The translations under genes were made by a program, and so were the position numbers. The notes beneath the pieces were generated by a model, which made no database searches, was not told where the DNA came from, and saw only the letters and a program-made list of their open reading frames with translations. DNA of 26,243 nucleotides from a virus. Positions 5,445-13,248 of this stretch are shown piece after piece. The DNA is taken from the IMG/VR virus record IMGVR_UViG_3300042507_002115, positions 1 through 26,243 of that record; one strand, given 5' to 3'. The number at the start of each line of letters is the position of its first letter. Position 1 is the first letter of the stretch.

Positions 5445-7372
5445 TGGAAAACCAAAACAGAATTGAGTCGAACAGCGACTTTGCAAACACGCCCACGGGC
5501 ATGGCGCAGCGTTGGGACACTGAAATCACGGCCAGTAAGAAAGAGTTAGGAAAGTGGCACGACGATGCCATCAAGATTACGCGCAGATACTTAGACCGGC
5601 GCGATGACTTTGGCCGCGACGAGAGCCGCGTAAACTTGTTTTGGTCGAGCATGAAGGTCTTGCTCAGTCTTTTGTACGCCCGACCGCCCAAGGCAAGCGT
5701 AGCGCGATCGTTCCTTGATGCGGACGACGACCAGGCCCGCGTTGCCGGCGTCATCATGCAGCGCATGCTCAACAGATCGTTCGACGACAACATCTCGAAC
5801 TGGGATGGCGCCATACGTCAGGGCATCGAGGACTGGCTTATTGTCGGGATGGGGCAATGCTGGCTGCGTTACGAGGTCGAGACGGTGCAAGAGCCTATGC
5901 CACCGCAGATCGACCCCATGACCGGCCTGGAAGTGGACACGGGCGAGATGTTCGAGCGCATCACGAACGAAGATGCGCCGCTTGATTATATCTACTGGCA
6001 GGATTTCTTTTATTCGCCGGCGCGCACTTGGGACGAGGTGCGTTGGGTGGCGCGGCGCGTAGCAATGACCCGCGACCAGCTCATTGCCCGCTTTGGCGAA
6101 GAGATCGGCAAGAGCGTTGCGCTTGGTACGCAATCTGGCACATCGGATATGCGCCTCAACAACGAGGCTCCTAAGTACGATCCCTGGTCTAAGGCAGAAG
6201 TGTTTGAGATTTGGGATAAAGAATCGCGCAGGGTTTTTTGGACTGCAAAAGGGTCAGACGTAATTCTTGATTACAAAGACGACCCGTTGAAGCTCGACAA
6301 TTTTTTTCCATGCCCCAAGCCGCTTGCGGCAAATCTTACCTCAAGCAACTTCCTCCCGCGTCCCGACTACATCTTCGCACAGGATCAATTCAACGAGCTT
6401 GATGAAATCAACACGCGCATCACCTGGCTGACCCGCGCCGCCAAGGTCGTAGGCGTCTATGACAGAAACGCCGAGGGCATCCAGCGCATGTTCTCACAAG
6501 CCGCGGAAAATCAACTAATCCCGGTGGACAACTGGGCCATGTTCAGCGAGGCCGGCGGCGTCAAAGGCAAAGTGGATTGGGTGCCGATCGAGCAAGTGGT
6601 CAACGCCATCGACCATTTGCGCCAATACCGCGCCGACAAGACGCAGCAGATTTACGAGGTGCTTGGCATCTCCGACATTATGCGTGGATCATCGAGGGCG
6701 TCTGAGACTGCGACCGCGCAGCAGATTAAAGCGCAGTTTGGCTCGACGCGGATCCAGCTTAATCAGTTTTACATTGCGGAGTGGATTACGAACCTACTGC
6801 GTATCAAAGCCGAGATCATCTCAAAGCACTTCCAGCCCGAGACGATTGCAACGCGCTCAAACATCATGCGCACGGCTGACGCTCAATACGGCGAACAGGC
6901 CATCCAGCTTATCAAAGACGAGAACCTAGCCGAGTACCGCGTCAACGTCGAAGCGGACAGCATGGCGGCTATGGACTGGAGCGCCGAACGCGACAGTGCC
7001 ACGCAGTTCCTGTCGGGCCTGGGCGCGTTTGTCAGCCAGGTTGCGCCGCTGGGACAAATGATGCCGCAGGCAGTGCCGTACATGCTGAAGCTCTTGCAGT
7101 GGAGCGTTAGCAAGTTCCGCGTCTCGGCTGACATCGAGGGCGTACTGGATCAGGCGATCGCGCAGATGCAGCAGGCCGGCGTGCAGCAGCCCCCGCCGCC
7201 AAACCCAATGCAGATTGCAGAGGTTGAAAACAAGAAGGCCCAGGCCGCGGAGCGTCAGGCTAACGCGCAGGACACCAGCGTGGACACACAAGCCAAGGTG
7301 CTCCAGCTAAACGCGATGATGCGCAACACAATGCAGCCCAATTCCGGTCTTCCCCCGGTCACAGGACAATAG
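5444..7372 (+). CDS. Portal protein
   Basis: A 642-aa protein following the large terminase, with the layout of podovirus-type portal proteins: an N-terminal region of charged helices (WDTEITASKKELGKWHDDAIKITRRYLDRRDD), a conserved-looking core (DYIYWQDFFYSPARTW, DEVRWVARRVAMTRDQL), and a helical C-terminus (QIYEVLGISDIMRGSSRASETATAQQI). Twelve copies normally form the DNA entry ring at one head vertex and act as the docking site for the terminase. The start is taken as ATG 5444 in the TAATG overlap; an upstream TTG at 5405 would lie inside terL. The C-terminal 40 residues are Gln/Ala-rich. Confidence 0.9.
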   Translation: MENQNRIESNSDFANTPTGMAQRWDTEITASKKELGKWHDDAIKITRRYLDRRDDFGRDESRVNLFWSSMKVLLSLLYARPPKASVARSFLDADDDQARVAGVIMQRMLNRSFDDNISNWDGAIRQGIEDWLIVGMGQCWLRYEVETVQEPMPPQIDPMTGLEVDTGEMFERITNEDAPLDYIYWQDFFYSPARTWDEVRWVARRVAMTRDQLIARFGEEIGKSVALGTQSGTSDMRLNNEAPKYDPWSKAEVFEIWDKESRRVFWTAKGSDVILDYKDDPLKLDNFFPCPKPLAANLTSSNFLPRPDYIFAQDQFNELDEINTRITWLTRAAKVVGVYDRNAEGIQRMFSQAAENQLIPVDNWAMFSEAGGVKGKVDWVPIEQVVNAIDHLRQYRADKTQQIYEVLGISDIMRGSSRASETATAQQIKAQFGSTRIQLNQFYIAEWITNLLRIKAEIISKHFQPETIATRSNIMRTADAQYGEQAIQLIKDENLAEYRVNVEADSMAAMDWSAERDSATQFLSGLGAFVSQVAPLGQMMPQAVPYMLKLLQWSVSKFRVSADIEGVLDQAIAQMQQAGVQQPPPPNPMQIAEVENKKAQAAERQANAQDTSVDTQAKVLQLNAMMRNTMQPNSGLPPVTGQ

Positions 7373-7374
7373 TC

Positions 7375-7554
7375 ATGCAAGCCAAGATGCAGATTTACGC
7401 TGAAATCCTGCGCCAGATCGGGCGTATGCCCGACGACTACAAAGAGCCTGAGATGGAAGAAATGGACGAGATGGAAGAGCCAGAGGAAGAAGAAGACAAA
7501 GGCTCTGAAAACGAAGACCGCATGAACGGCAAGAAAAAGCAAAAAGATGTCTGA
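7375..7554 (+). CDS. Small acidic protein (59 aa)
   Basis: A 59-codon frame lies between the portal and the 508-aa gene. It begins MQAKMQIYAEILRQIGRMP and continues into a run of Glu, Asp and Met (about residues 24-43), ending with a Lys-rich tail. It overlaps the next gene by eight bases (ATGTCTGA) and starts two bases after the portal stop, so it fits the operon well. The acidic centre could mimic DNA or bind a basic partner. No family is recognised. Confidence 0.7.
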   Translation: MQAKMQIYAEILRQIGRMPDDYKEPEMEEMDEMEEPEEEEDKGSENEDRMNGKKKQKDV

Positions 7555-9073
7555 GCAAAATTACGAAGCAGAACGCTCTCCCCGTAAAGAGCCTACCTGG
7601 AGGCAGTCTGCTTCAAAGGGGCAGCTTGCCAGCCACATCATTAATGCTCTGCGCCGCAACGCGCCGGCAATAAGAGAGGCTATGCCCAAGAGCGCCTACG
7701 AAATGGCGACACTGCCAGCGAGGGCTACCATTGCCGGCGTGCGCGGCGTTGGTAACGAAATTTATGAACTTGCACTGAATTCGCGCACCGCTAGAGAAAG
7801 CGGCGACATGGCTGCAATGAATGCAGCGGCGTTAGACACGGTCAAAAACACGGTGGGCGGTGCTATGGCCGCGTCTCACCTAGTCGGCCCCACGGGAAAG
7901 ATCATCGGCGCCGGCGTCAAGGCACGCGGTAAAGCTAAAGCGACTGCAGAGGCTTTGCGCGATCCGCGCTTTCTCATTGGTGGCAATGGTGGGCCTCCTT
8001 TGCAGCCCGCCAAACCTCTTGGATATAATCAGGCGAAGATCGCCGTCAACTATCCAAAAAATGACAAGCCTGTCTGGACTTATGACAATAAGAAAGACAA
8101 GTGGTACTGGGCCAAGGAGCTGACAGACGAGGGGAGGGCCGTCCAAAAAGCGCGCAAGGCCGCACAGAAAGACATCGACGCCGGCAACTACACGCCATAC
8201 TTCGACGTGTCAAAGCGCGACTATGTAGATCCTGCCAACTATCCTTTGCAAGGTGACACGCTTGTCGATGCTATGCCTAAAACGCAAAAGACGATCGATA
8301 AATGGACTGATCAGTTCGACACACCGGAAGCGCGGCAGCGTCTTTCTGATGCATACGATCGCTCAAAAAACGATCCTCTCGCAGAACACTGGTATGCGAT
8401 GAAGCAGCTCGAGGACGAATACATCCGCGTACTAGGCGCGAAGGAGGGACGGGCTGCATACAAAAAGGATTTTGCGGATGGCATGGCCGCAACGACCGGC
8501 GGCGCGGACCCAACATCCAATCTGATGATGGCACACTACGGCAACTTCCTGCGCGCAAGCGGGGACAAACTGCCGGACAAAGCATACAAAATGCCTTTCC
8601 CCATCGGGGGCCGATTTGTCGGCGGAAACATGCAACAATACGACCGGATCGTAAATAAGGGCGAAGCCCTCACCGCGGACGGGAACCCCAAGCGGTTTAA
8701 CTTCTCCGCAAACTTCCAAGGACACCGCGACAGGGCGACAATGGATGAGCAGATGTCAAAGGGCATCCAGCCTGGCATGAATATTCCGCCTGGGGATAGC
8801 TACGGTGTGGCGGAAAAGATTGTCCACGACCTTGCATATGAGCGCGGCATCCCAGCGGCTAACTTCCAAGACATTGGATGGGCCGGTCTAAAGGGCGTCC
8901 AGGGGAAGCCAATGATCTCGCACGTCAACGAGGCGATCGAGCGCACCAGCCGCATCACAGGCAAGACACCGGAAGAGATTATGGTCGAACACCTGATTAA
9001 GAAAAAGGGTCCGCTCTACTCTGTCGCCACTCCGTATTCTGGCAGCAGTTCTGAGTCCAACCCAGATGAATAG
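7547..9073 (+). CDS. 508-aa protein of unknown function in the packaging module
   Basis: The N-terminal 130 residues are Ala/Arg-rich and helical. A Gly/Pro linker (LIGGNGGPPLQPAKPLG) separates them from a folded-looking C-terminal region of about 350 residues, rich in Trp, Tyr and Asp. The last part (NFQDIGWAGLKGVQGKPMISHVNEAIERTSRITGKTPEEIM) resembles a C-terminal module I have seen in large phage virion proteins of unknown function. No nuclease, protease or lysozyme signature is visible. Its position between portal and scaffold is compatible with a minor head protein or one ejected with the DNA. It ends in a short Ser-rich tail that overlaps a convergent minus-strand gene. Confidence 0.7.
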   Translation: MSEQNYEAERSPRKEPTWRQSASKGQLASHIINALRRNAPAIREAMPKSAYEMATLPARATIAGVRGVGNEIYELALNSRTARESGDMAAMNAAALDTVKNTVGGAMAASHLVGPTGKIIGAGVKARGKAKATAEALRDPRFLIGGNGGPPLQPAKPLGYNQAKIAVNYPKNDKPVWTYDNKKDKWYWAKELTDEGRAVQKARKAAQKDIDAGNYTPYFDVSKRDYVDPANYPLQGDTLVDAMPKTQKTIDKWTDQFDTPEARQRLSDAYDRSKNDPLAEHWYAMKQLEDEYIRVLGAKEGRAAYKKDFADGMAATTGGADPTSNLMMAHYGNFLRASGDKLPDKAYKMPFPIGGRFVGGNMQQYDRIVNKGEALTADGNPKRFNFSANFQGHRDRATMDEQMSKGIQPGMNIPPGDSYGVAEKIVHDLAYERGIPAANFQDIGWAGLKGVQGKPMISHVNEAIERTSRITGKTPEEIMVEHLIKKKGPLYSVATPYSGSSSESNPDE

Positions 9074-9264
9074 CGCCACTGGTTTCCCATTGCCGACTTT
9101 GAGAACGACGCCTCGCGGAGGACCGAGCGCGGGTAATTGTCGGCCAGAAGGAGATAGTGATCTCCACTGTCGATCGTCTCTGCAGCGGCATCAAGAAACG
9201 CCTTCCACGCTTCAAGCGAAAGAGTAAGCGACGTCTTACCGATAATGATCTTCACGTCCGACAT
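9016..9264 (-). CDS. Lone antisense small protein (82 aa)
   Basis: In the only gap of the packaging operon the minus strand carries an 82-aa frame with normal protein composition (MSDVKIIIGKTSLTLSLEAW, then an Ala-rich helix and DHYLLLADNYPRSVLREASF). It starts at ATG 9264 behind AGGTGA at suitable spacing. Its 3' end overlaps the 508-aa gene tail to tail by 58 bases. No family is recognised. Inserted, oppositely oriented single genes in phage structural operons are often accessory genes expressed on their own, but this is inference. Confidence 0.55.
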   Translation of the reverse strand: MSDVKIIIGKTSLTLSLEAWKAFLDAAAETIDSGDHYLLLADNYPRSVLREASFSKSAMGNQWRYSSGLDSELLPEYGVATE

Positions 9265-9298
9265 AACACATCACCTGTTGAGAAAAACGGAACACATT

Positions 9299-9628
9299 AT
9301 GCCACGCTACAAATACGATGCAAAGACCAAAAAGGTCGTAGAGATCACCACAGAACGCAAAATTGACCGCACTAATGCTGACCGTTCGCTGTGGAACGAC
9401 ACGCATTATGACGGCGCAAGAACGACTGACGGCAAGGACATCGGCAGTCGCAAAAAGCACCGCATGTACATGCGCGACAACAACCTGACGACGAGCGACG
9501 ATTATAAGAACGAATGGAAATCCGCAGAGAAAGCGCGAGACATTTACAGAACTCGCGGCGGTACGATCACAAAACGTGACATCCATGATGCCATCACCCA
9601 GCTAGAAAGACAGAACAATGGAAAATGA
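9299..9628 (+). CDS. Conserved-type small phage protein upstream of scaffold (109 aa)
   Basis: A 109-aa charged protein: MPRYKYDAKTKKVVEI at the start, a central DGKDIGSRKKHRMYMRDNNL, and a helical C-terminus (DIHDAITQLERQ). I have seen this architecture (a short beta-like N-terminus, then a KHRMYMxxNxL-type segment) in small phage proteins just before the scaffold gene, with no established function. The start is ATG 9299; an in-frame earlier codon at 9245 would overlap the antisense gene's start. It overlaps the scaffold gene by 11 bases. Confidence 0.7.
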   Translation: MPRYKYDAKTKKVVEITTERKIDRTNADRSLWNDTHYDGARTTDGKDIGSRKKHRMYMRDNNLTTSDDYKNEWKSAEKARDIYRTRGGTITKRDIHDAITQLERQNNGK

Positions 9629-10688
9629 ACCCTCGATCCGCGAGTCAATCGAAGCGGCCATGCCAGAAGATGATGTTGTCGAAACAGTCGTAGACAACAC
9701 GCCGGCGCCAGAGCCTGCTCCGAAAGAAGAAGCGCAACCAGAGCGCCCGCAATTACGCGCTAAAGAAGCTAAGCCGACAGAAGGCAAACCTACAGAAGCC
9801 AAGCCTGACGAGAGTGTAGGCATACGCCCCGGGCCTAAATCTTCTCCGTCTAAGACGGAAGCTCGGGCGCCGGCGTCTTGGCATCCCGAGACCCGCGAGC
9901 ATTGGGCTGCTCTACCAGAGGCGGTGCGAACAGAAGTCGCACGCCGCGAACGCGAGGTACAGTCTACGTTAAAAGAGACTGCCGAGGCGCGTAAGTATGC
10001 CGAACAGATCGAGCGCACAATTGCGCCTTACCAGATGTTCATCAAGGCCGAGAACTCTAACCCGCTTCAGGCGATCGACAACCTAATGTCCACCGCGGCG
10101 CGGTTGCGGACAGGCTCCGCGCAAGATATCGCGCAACTGGTGTCTGGTCTGGTTAAGCAGTTTGGCGTCGGTCGCTTTGGGCAGGGCTTCATCGAGCAGC
10201 TCGATAGCGCCCTAGTGGGCGAGATCCCCCGCGTGGACGCCCAGCAGCAGCAACTCCAGCAAGCCATGCAGCAGCAGCTTGCGCCGATCCAACAGTTTAT
10301 GAACCAGCACCAAAGCGCACAGGCGCAAGCGCAACAGAACGTAGCGCGCCAAGCCGAAAGCGAGGTTCTCGACTTTATTGAGCGGGCTGAGTTTGCCGAA
10401 GACGTCCGCGAAGACATGGCAGATCTGATGGAGATGGCCCAGAGGCGCGGTCGCGACCTATCGCTTGGCGATGCGTATAAACAGGCGTGTGCCAGCAATG
10501 AGCGTGTGAGGTCGGTCTTGGTTGCTCGTCAGAAGGCACAAGGCGCGCAGAAGCTCACAGGGGCCGCGCAGAAGGCAAAGTCGGCGGCGGTAAGCGTCAG
10601 TGGCGCGCCGGCATTAGGAGCGCCACAGCAGACCGCGTTAGACGTCAGGGGCGCTATCGAGGCTGCTATTGCCAGCCACAGCCGTTAA
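9618..10688 (+). CDS. Capsid scaffolding protein
   Basis: A 356-aa protein just before the major capsid gene. It has an acidic, Pro/Glu/Ala-rich disordered N-terminus (about residues 1-85), a motif SWHPETREHWAALPEAVR typical of phage scaffold proteins, long helices with heptad character, a Gln-rich segment (AQQQQLQQAMQQQ, about residues 210-225), and a basic C-terminus. Scaffolds assemble with the capsid protein into the prohead and are then lost. Position and composition agree well. The start overlaps the upstream gene. Confidence 0.85.
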   Translation: MENEPSIRESIEAAMPEDDVVETVVDNTPAPEPAPKEEAQPERPQLRAKEAKPTEGKPTEAKPDESVGIRPGPKSSPSKTEARAPASWHPETREHWAALPEAVRTEVARREREVQSTLKETAEARKYAEQIERTIAPYQMFIKAENSNPLQAIDNLMSTAARLRTGSAQDIAQLVSGLVKQFGVGRFGQGFIEQLDSALVGEIPRVDAQQQQLQQAMQQQLAPIQQFMNQHQSAQAQAQQNVARQAESEVLDFIERAEFAEDVREDMADLMEMAQRRGRDLSLGDAYKQACASNERVRSVLVARQKAQGAQKLTGAAQKAKSAAVSVSGAPALGAPQQTALDVRGAIEAAIASHSR

Positions 10689-10697
10689 TGTTAAAAA
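10669..10697 (+). promoter_or_regulatory. Candidate promoter for the capsid transcript
   Basis: TTGCCA (10669-10674, five of six matches to the -35 consensus) is followed after exactly 17 bp by TAAAAA (10692-10697, four of six matches to -10). Transcription would begin near 10704, just before the first arm of the structured leader at 10709. The -35 lies inside the end of the scaffold gene. Confidence 0.4.
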
Positions 10698-10703
10698 TTG
10701 CAT

Positions 10704-11019
10704 GATAGCTTGCGGCACTTTTAAGATTGTCCTTTGATAAAAGCTGGACGTTTATTTGTAAGGCATCATCCGGTTGGAACGCCACGTCAGATAAGCACCA
10801 CCAGCAATATCAAATAATAATTAAAACTGTGCCGCAAGAACGTGCAGCGAATAACGCCATCGGAGAGCTAAGGCTCCCACCGTTGTTTCGTCGCGGTCAC
10901 TGTGCCATCGGGCCAAGGCCCGAACATGAGGCGACCACATTAGTTCCGCTGCAAGGAACGAACGTGTGTCACGCGGAGCAGTACCTGTTCCGTGAACCCT
11001 TTCCTCATGGAGATTTCAG
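10704..11019 (+). ncRNA. Structured 5' leader RNA of the capsid gene (candidate)
   Basis: This gene-free stretch can fold strongly. CTTGCGGCAC (10709-10718) pairs perfectly with GTGCCGCAAG (10829-10838), closing domain I. Domain II has a hairpin with a GAGC/GCTC core (10861-10882), a palindromic hairpin TCGGGCC-AA-GGCCCGA (10908-10923), and a three-way junction closed by CATGAGG (10925-10931) with CCTCATG (11003-11009). Its two arms are CACAT/GTGTG plus GTTCC/GGAAC (10936-10968) and CACG-GGA/TTC-CGTG (10970-10994). The closing helix ends on the first G of the ribosome site GGAG (11009-11012), seven bases before the capsid ATG. I know no named family that matches. A role in tuning capsid translation is inferred. 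Confidence 0.55.
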
Positions 11020-11991
11020 ATGGCTTTTCCGAACACTACGGACATTGTAGCAACGACAATTCAAAATCGTAGTCGCGCTATTGCGGACAACGTGACCAAG
11101 AACAACGCCCTGCTTGCCAAGCTCAACATGCGCGGCAACGTCAAGACGATCGGTGGCGGTAACGTCATCCTGCAGGAACTGAGCTACGCGCAGAACAGCA
11201 ACGGCGCGTTCTACAGCGGTTATGATCTGCTGCCCGTTGCGGCGGCTGATGTCATTAGCGCGGCTGAGTTCAACATTAAGCAGCTCGCCTGCCCGGTTGT
11301 GATTTCCGGCCTTGAAATGCTGCAGAACAGCGGCAAAGAAGCCTTCATCGACTTGCTTGAAGGCCGCATCAACGTAGCCGAAAGCACGATGTCGAACCTC
11401 TTGGCGCAGTCGATCTACAGCGACGGCACCGGCAGCGGCGGCAAAGAAGTCACCGGCCTCAACGCCGCTGTGCCTTCTGATCCTACGACTGGCACCTACG
11501 GCGGCATCAACCGCGCTACTTGGGCGTTCTGGCGTTCGCAGCTGTATGACTTCAGCACAGCGTCGGTGACTCCGTCTGCGACGACGATCCAGGCCGCGAT
11601 GAACTCGATGTGGGCCAGCCAGGTCCGCGGCTCTGACCGCCCTGACCTGATCGTCTCGGACAGCATCTTCTGGACTTACTATATGACCTCGCTGCAGGCC
11701 ATTCAGCGGTTTACGTCTCCAGAAACTGGTTCGCTCGGTTTCCCGACGATTAAATTTATGGATGCAGACGTTGTTCTGGACGGCGGCATCGGCGGCTACA
11801 TCGGCTCTTCGCTGATGTTCTCGCTGAACACCAAGTACATCTTCCTGCGCCCGCACAAGGACAGGAACATGGTCGCCCTTAGCCCGAACAAGCGTTACTC
11901 GGTCAACCAGGACGCAGAGGTACAGATCCTTGGCTGGGCCGGCAACCTCACGAGTTCTGGCGCGCAGTTCCAGGGTCGCATTCAAGCCTAG
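11020..11991 (+). CDS. Major capsid protein (HK97-like fold)
   Basis: A 323-aa protein directly after the scaffold gene, of usual size for an HK97-fold shell protein. It begins MAFPNTTDIVATTIQNRSR, followed by a long amphipathic region and a beta-rich core with Gly-rich turns (TIGGGNVILQEL, YGGINRATWAFWRS, SDRPDLIVSDSIFW). The C-terminal segment (KDRNMVALSPNKRYSVNQDAEVQILGWAGNL) is like that of many phage capsid proteins, which end on the statement that the sample is a wild-type shell subunit. GGAG lies seven bases before the ATG. A terminator follows. The identification rests on gene order plus this core. Confidence 0.9.
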   Translation: MAFPNTTDIVATTIQNRSRAIADNVTKNNALLAKLNMRGNVKTIGGGNVILQELSYAQNSNGAFYSGYDLLPVAAADVISAAEFNIKQLACPVVISGLEMLQNSGKEAFIDLLEGRINVAESTMSNLLAQSIYSDGTGSGGKEVTGLNAAVPSDPTTGTYGGINRATWAFWRSQLYDFSTASVTPSATTIQAAMNSMWASQVRGSDRPDLIVSDSIFWTYYMTSLQAIQRFTSPETGSLGFPTIKFMDADVVLDGGIGGYIGSSLMFSLNTKYIFLRPHKDRNMVALSPNKRYSVNQDAEVQILGWAGNLTSSGAQFQGRIQA

Positions 11992-12001
11992 TAGCCGTGG
12001 T

Positions 12002-12056
12002 GGCTCACCTCGCCTTGGCGGGCCTGGTGAGTCCCTCGTCCGCCAAGGCATTTTTT
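12002..12056 (+). terminator. Terminator after the capsid gene, with interleaved second stem
   Basis: GCCTTGGCGG (12012-12021) pairs perfectly with CCGCCAAGGC (12040-12049), and TTTTTT follows at 12051-12056, as in an intrinsic terminator. A second stem, GGCTCACC (12002-12009) with GGTGAGTC-type bases (12026-12033), interleaves with it, so the two either compete or form a pseudoknot. Confidence 0.75.
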
Positions 12057-12073
12057 AATTAGGAGAGATAAAA

Positions 12074-12580
12074 ATGGCTCAAGCAACAATTGGCATTAGT
12101 GCCGATCAAGTTACCGCTTCTACAAGCACTGCCGCTTTTCGCCTTGGTACTGTTGGTGGCTACGACAACCCCACCAATGGCTATCAGGAATTTATTTACG
12201 GACAAGCTGACGGGGCCGTCACTGGCGCTGGATATGCCGTTGTCGAACTGACCGGCTTTAATTTTGCAATGGCATCGACCACGACGACTGCACCCGGCTC
12301 TTCTGGGTTTGGGACTCGCTTTGCTGCCGCCCAGGCCGCTCTTGCGGACAACGAGTACGGTTGGTTCCAGATTTACGGCAAAGGAAGCCTCCGCACTCTG
12401 GCATCTGCTGCTAAAGGCACTCGCCTCAACTCGACTGGCACTGCCGGCGCTGTTGATGACGATGGAACCGCCGGCTCTGAAATTATCGATGGCATTGTTC
12501 TGTTGACTGCTACCGGCGGCGCTGCCGCGACAAACGCCGACGCTATGTTTTCCTACCCTAACGTAAGCAGCACTCTGTAA
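12074..12580 (+). CDS. Candidate head decoration or capsid-associated protein (168 aa)
   Basis: A 168-aa protein rich in Ala, Gly, Thr and Ser, with beta-type segments (GYAVVELTGFNFAMAS, NEYGWFQIYGKGSLRTL, IIDGIVLLTATG) and no cysteine. It follows the capsid terminator with its own strong ribosome site, AGGAGAG, and is itself followed by a terminator, as expected for an abundant virion protein. Position right after the capsid gene and beta-rich composition suggest a decoration protein on the head surface. No family motif proves this. Confidence 0.6.
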   Translation: MAQATIGISADQVTASTSTAAFRLGTVGGYDNPTNGYQEFIYGQADGAVTGAGYAVVELTGFNFAMASTTTTAPGSSGFGTRFAAAQAALADNEYGWFQIYGKGSLRTLASAAKGTRLNSTGTAGAVDDDGTAGSEIIDGIVLLTATGGAAATNADAMFSYPNVSSTL

Positions 12581-12588
12581 TTTCTAAC

Positions 12589-12621
12589 AACAGCGCGGGG
12601 CAACGTCTCCGCGCTGTTTTC
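12589..12621 (+). terminator. Intrinsic terminator after the decoration-type gene
   Basis: AACAGCGCGG (12589-12598) pairs perfectly with CCGCGCTGTT (12609-12618) around a 10-base loop, and the T-run continues to 12620. It lies nine bases after the stop codon. Confidence 0.85.
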
Positions 12622-12644
12622 TACATAAAACAAAAGGGTAAAAA

Positions 12645-13232
12645 ATGAACACCGCCACAGCACCGACAGATTGGAATAATGTTGCAGACGCAGTAGACGA
12701 CAACTCCAACAGGTTCCAGAACGACGACAAGCTGCATGTACAGTTCAGCCGTCGCCCAAAGATTCAGCCGGCTGAGTCAGACCTGGCTGGTCGCGCCATT
12801 TATAAAGAGATCGACTACATCACGATCATTGTCCCAGGCGACAAGGCAAGCATCGTCGAGCGTCCCGTTCAGTCTTATGACGTCACGCGCTTCGCGGCAA
12901 AATATGCCAACTGGCAAGCAAACGCCGGTGTAGTGCAGGAAGGCACGCCGATCTCCTCGCTGCCGAAGATGACGCCCAGCAAAATTGAGGAATACAAGTT
13001 TTTCTCTATTCACACTGTTGAGCAGCTTGCAGCGGCGTCAGATAGCGTGGGTCAAAAGTTCTTTGGCTTCCAAGATGACAAACGCTCTGCCAACGCTTTC
13101 TTGGAGATTGCCAAGGGCAACGCTCCCTTTGAGCGCATGAACAACGAGCTTAAAGAACGCGATGCCAAGATTGAGGAAATGCAGTCTCAGATCGAGGCGC
13201 TAAATAAAATGATGACTAAAGCCAAAAACTAA
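12645..13232 (+). CDS. Conserved-type phage protein of the connector region (195 aa)
   Basis: The first part (about residues 30-75) has beta segments ending in an IYKEIDYITIIVPGDKA segment, then VERPVQSYDVTRFAAKY and a Trp/Gln-containing stretch. It continues through TPISSLPKMTPSKIEEYKFF and a helical HTVEQLAAASD motif, and ends in a coiled coil (about residues 165-192). This ordered set of motifs is one I have seen in many phage genomes between the capsid and adaptor genes, without a proven function. AGGG precedes the ATG. It could be a structural or head-completion factor. Confidence 0.7.
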   Translation: MNTATAPTDWNNVADAVDDNSNRFQNDDKLHVQFSRRPKIQPAESDLAGRAIYKEIDYITIIVPGDKASIVERPVQSYDVTRFAAKYANWQANAGVVQEGTPISSLPKMTPSKIEEYKFFSIHTVEQLAAASDSVGQKFFGFQDDKRSANAFLEIAKGNAPFERMNNELKERDAKIEEMQSQIEALNKMMTKAKN

Positions 13233-13248
13233 TTAAGGGCTGGGTTAG

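Noticed and set aside
10727-11050. 107-codon plus-strand frame in the capsid leader, running into the capsid gene
   Set aside because: It runs through the inverted repeats and into the capsid gene in another frame; composition is not protein-like.
11005-12051. Long minus-strand open frame (348 codons) opposite the capsid gene
   Set aside because: It mirrors the capsid codon bias, is very Arg/Val/Ala-rich and has no plausible start context.
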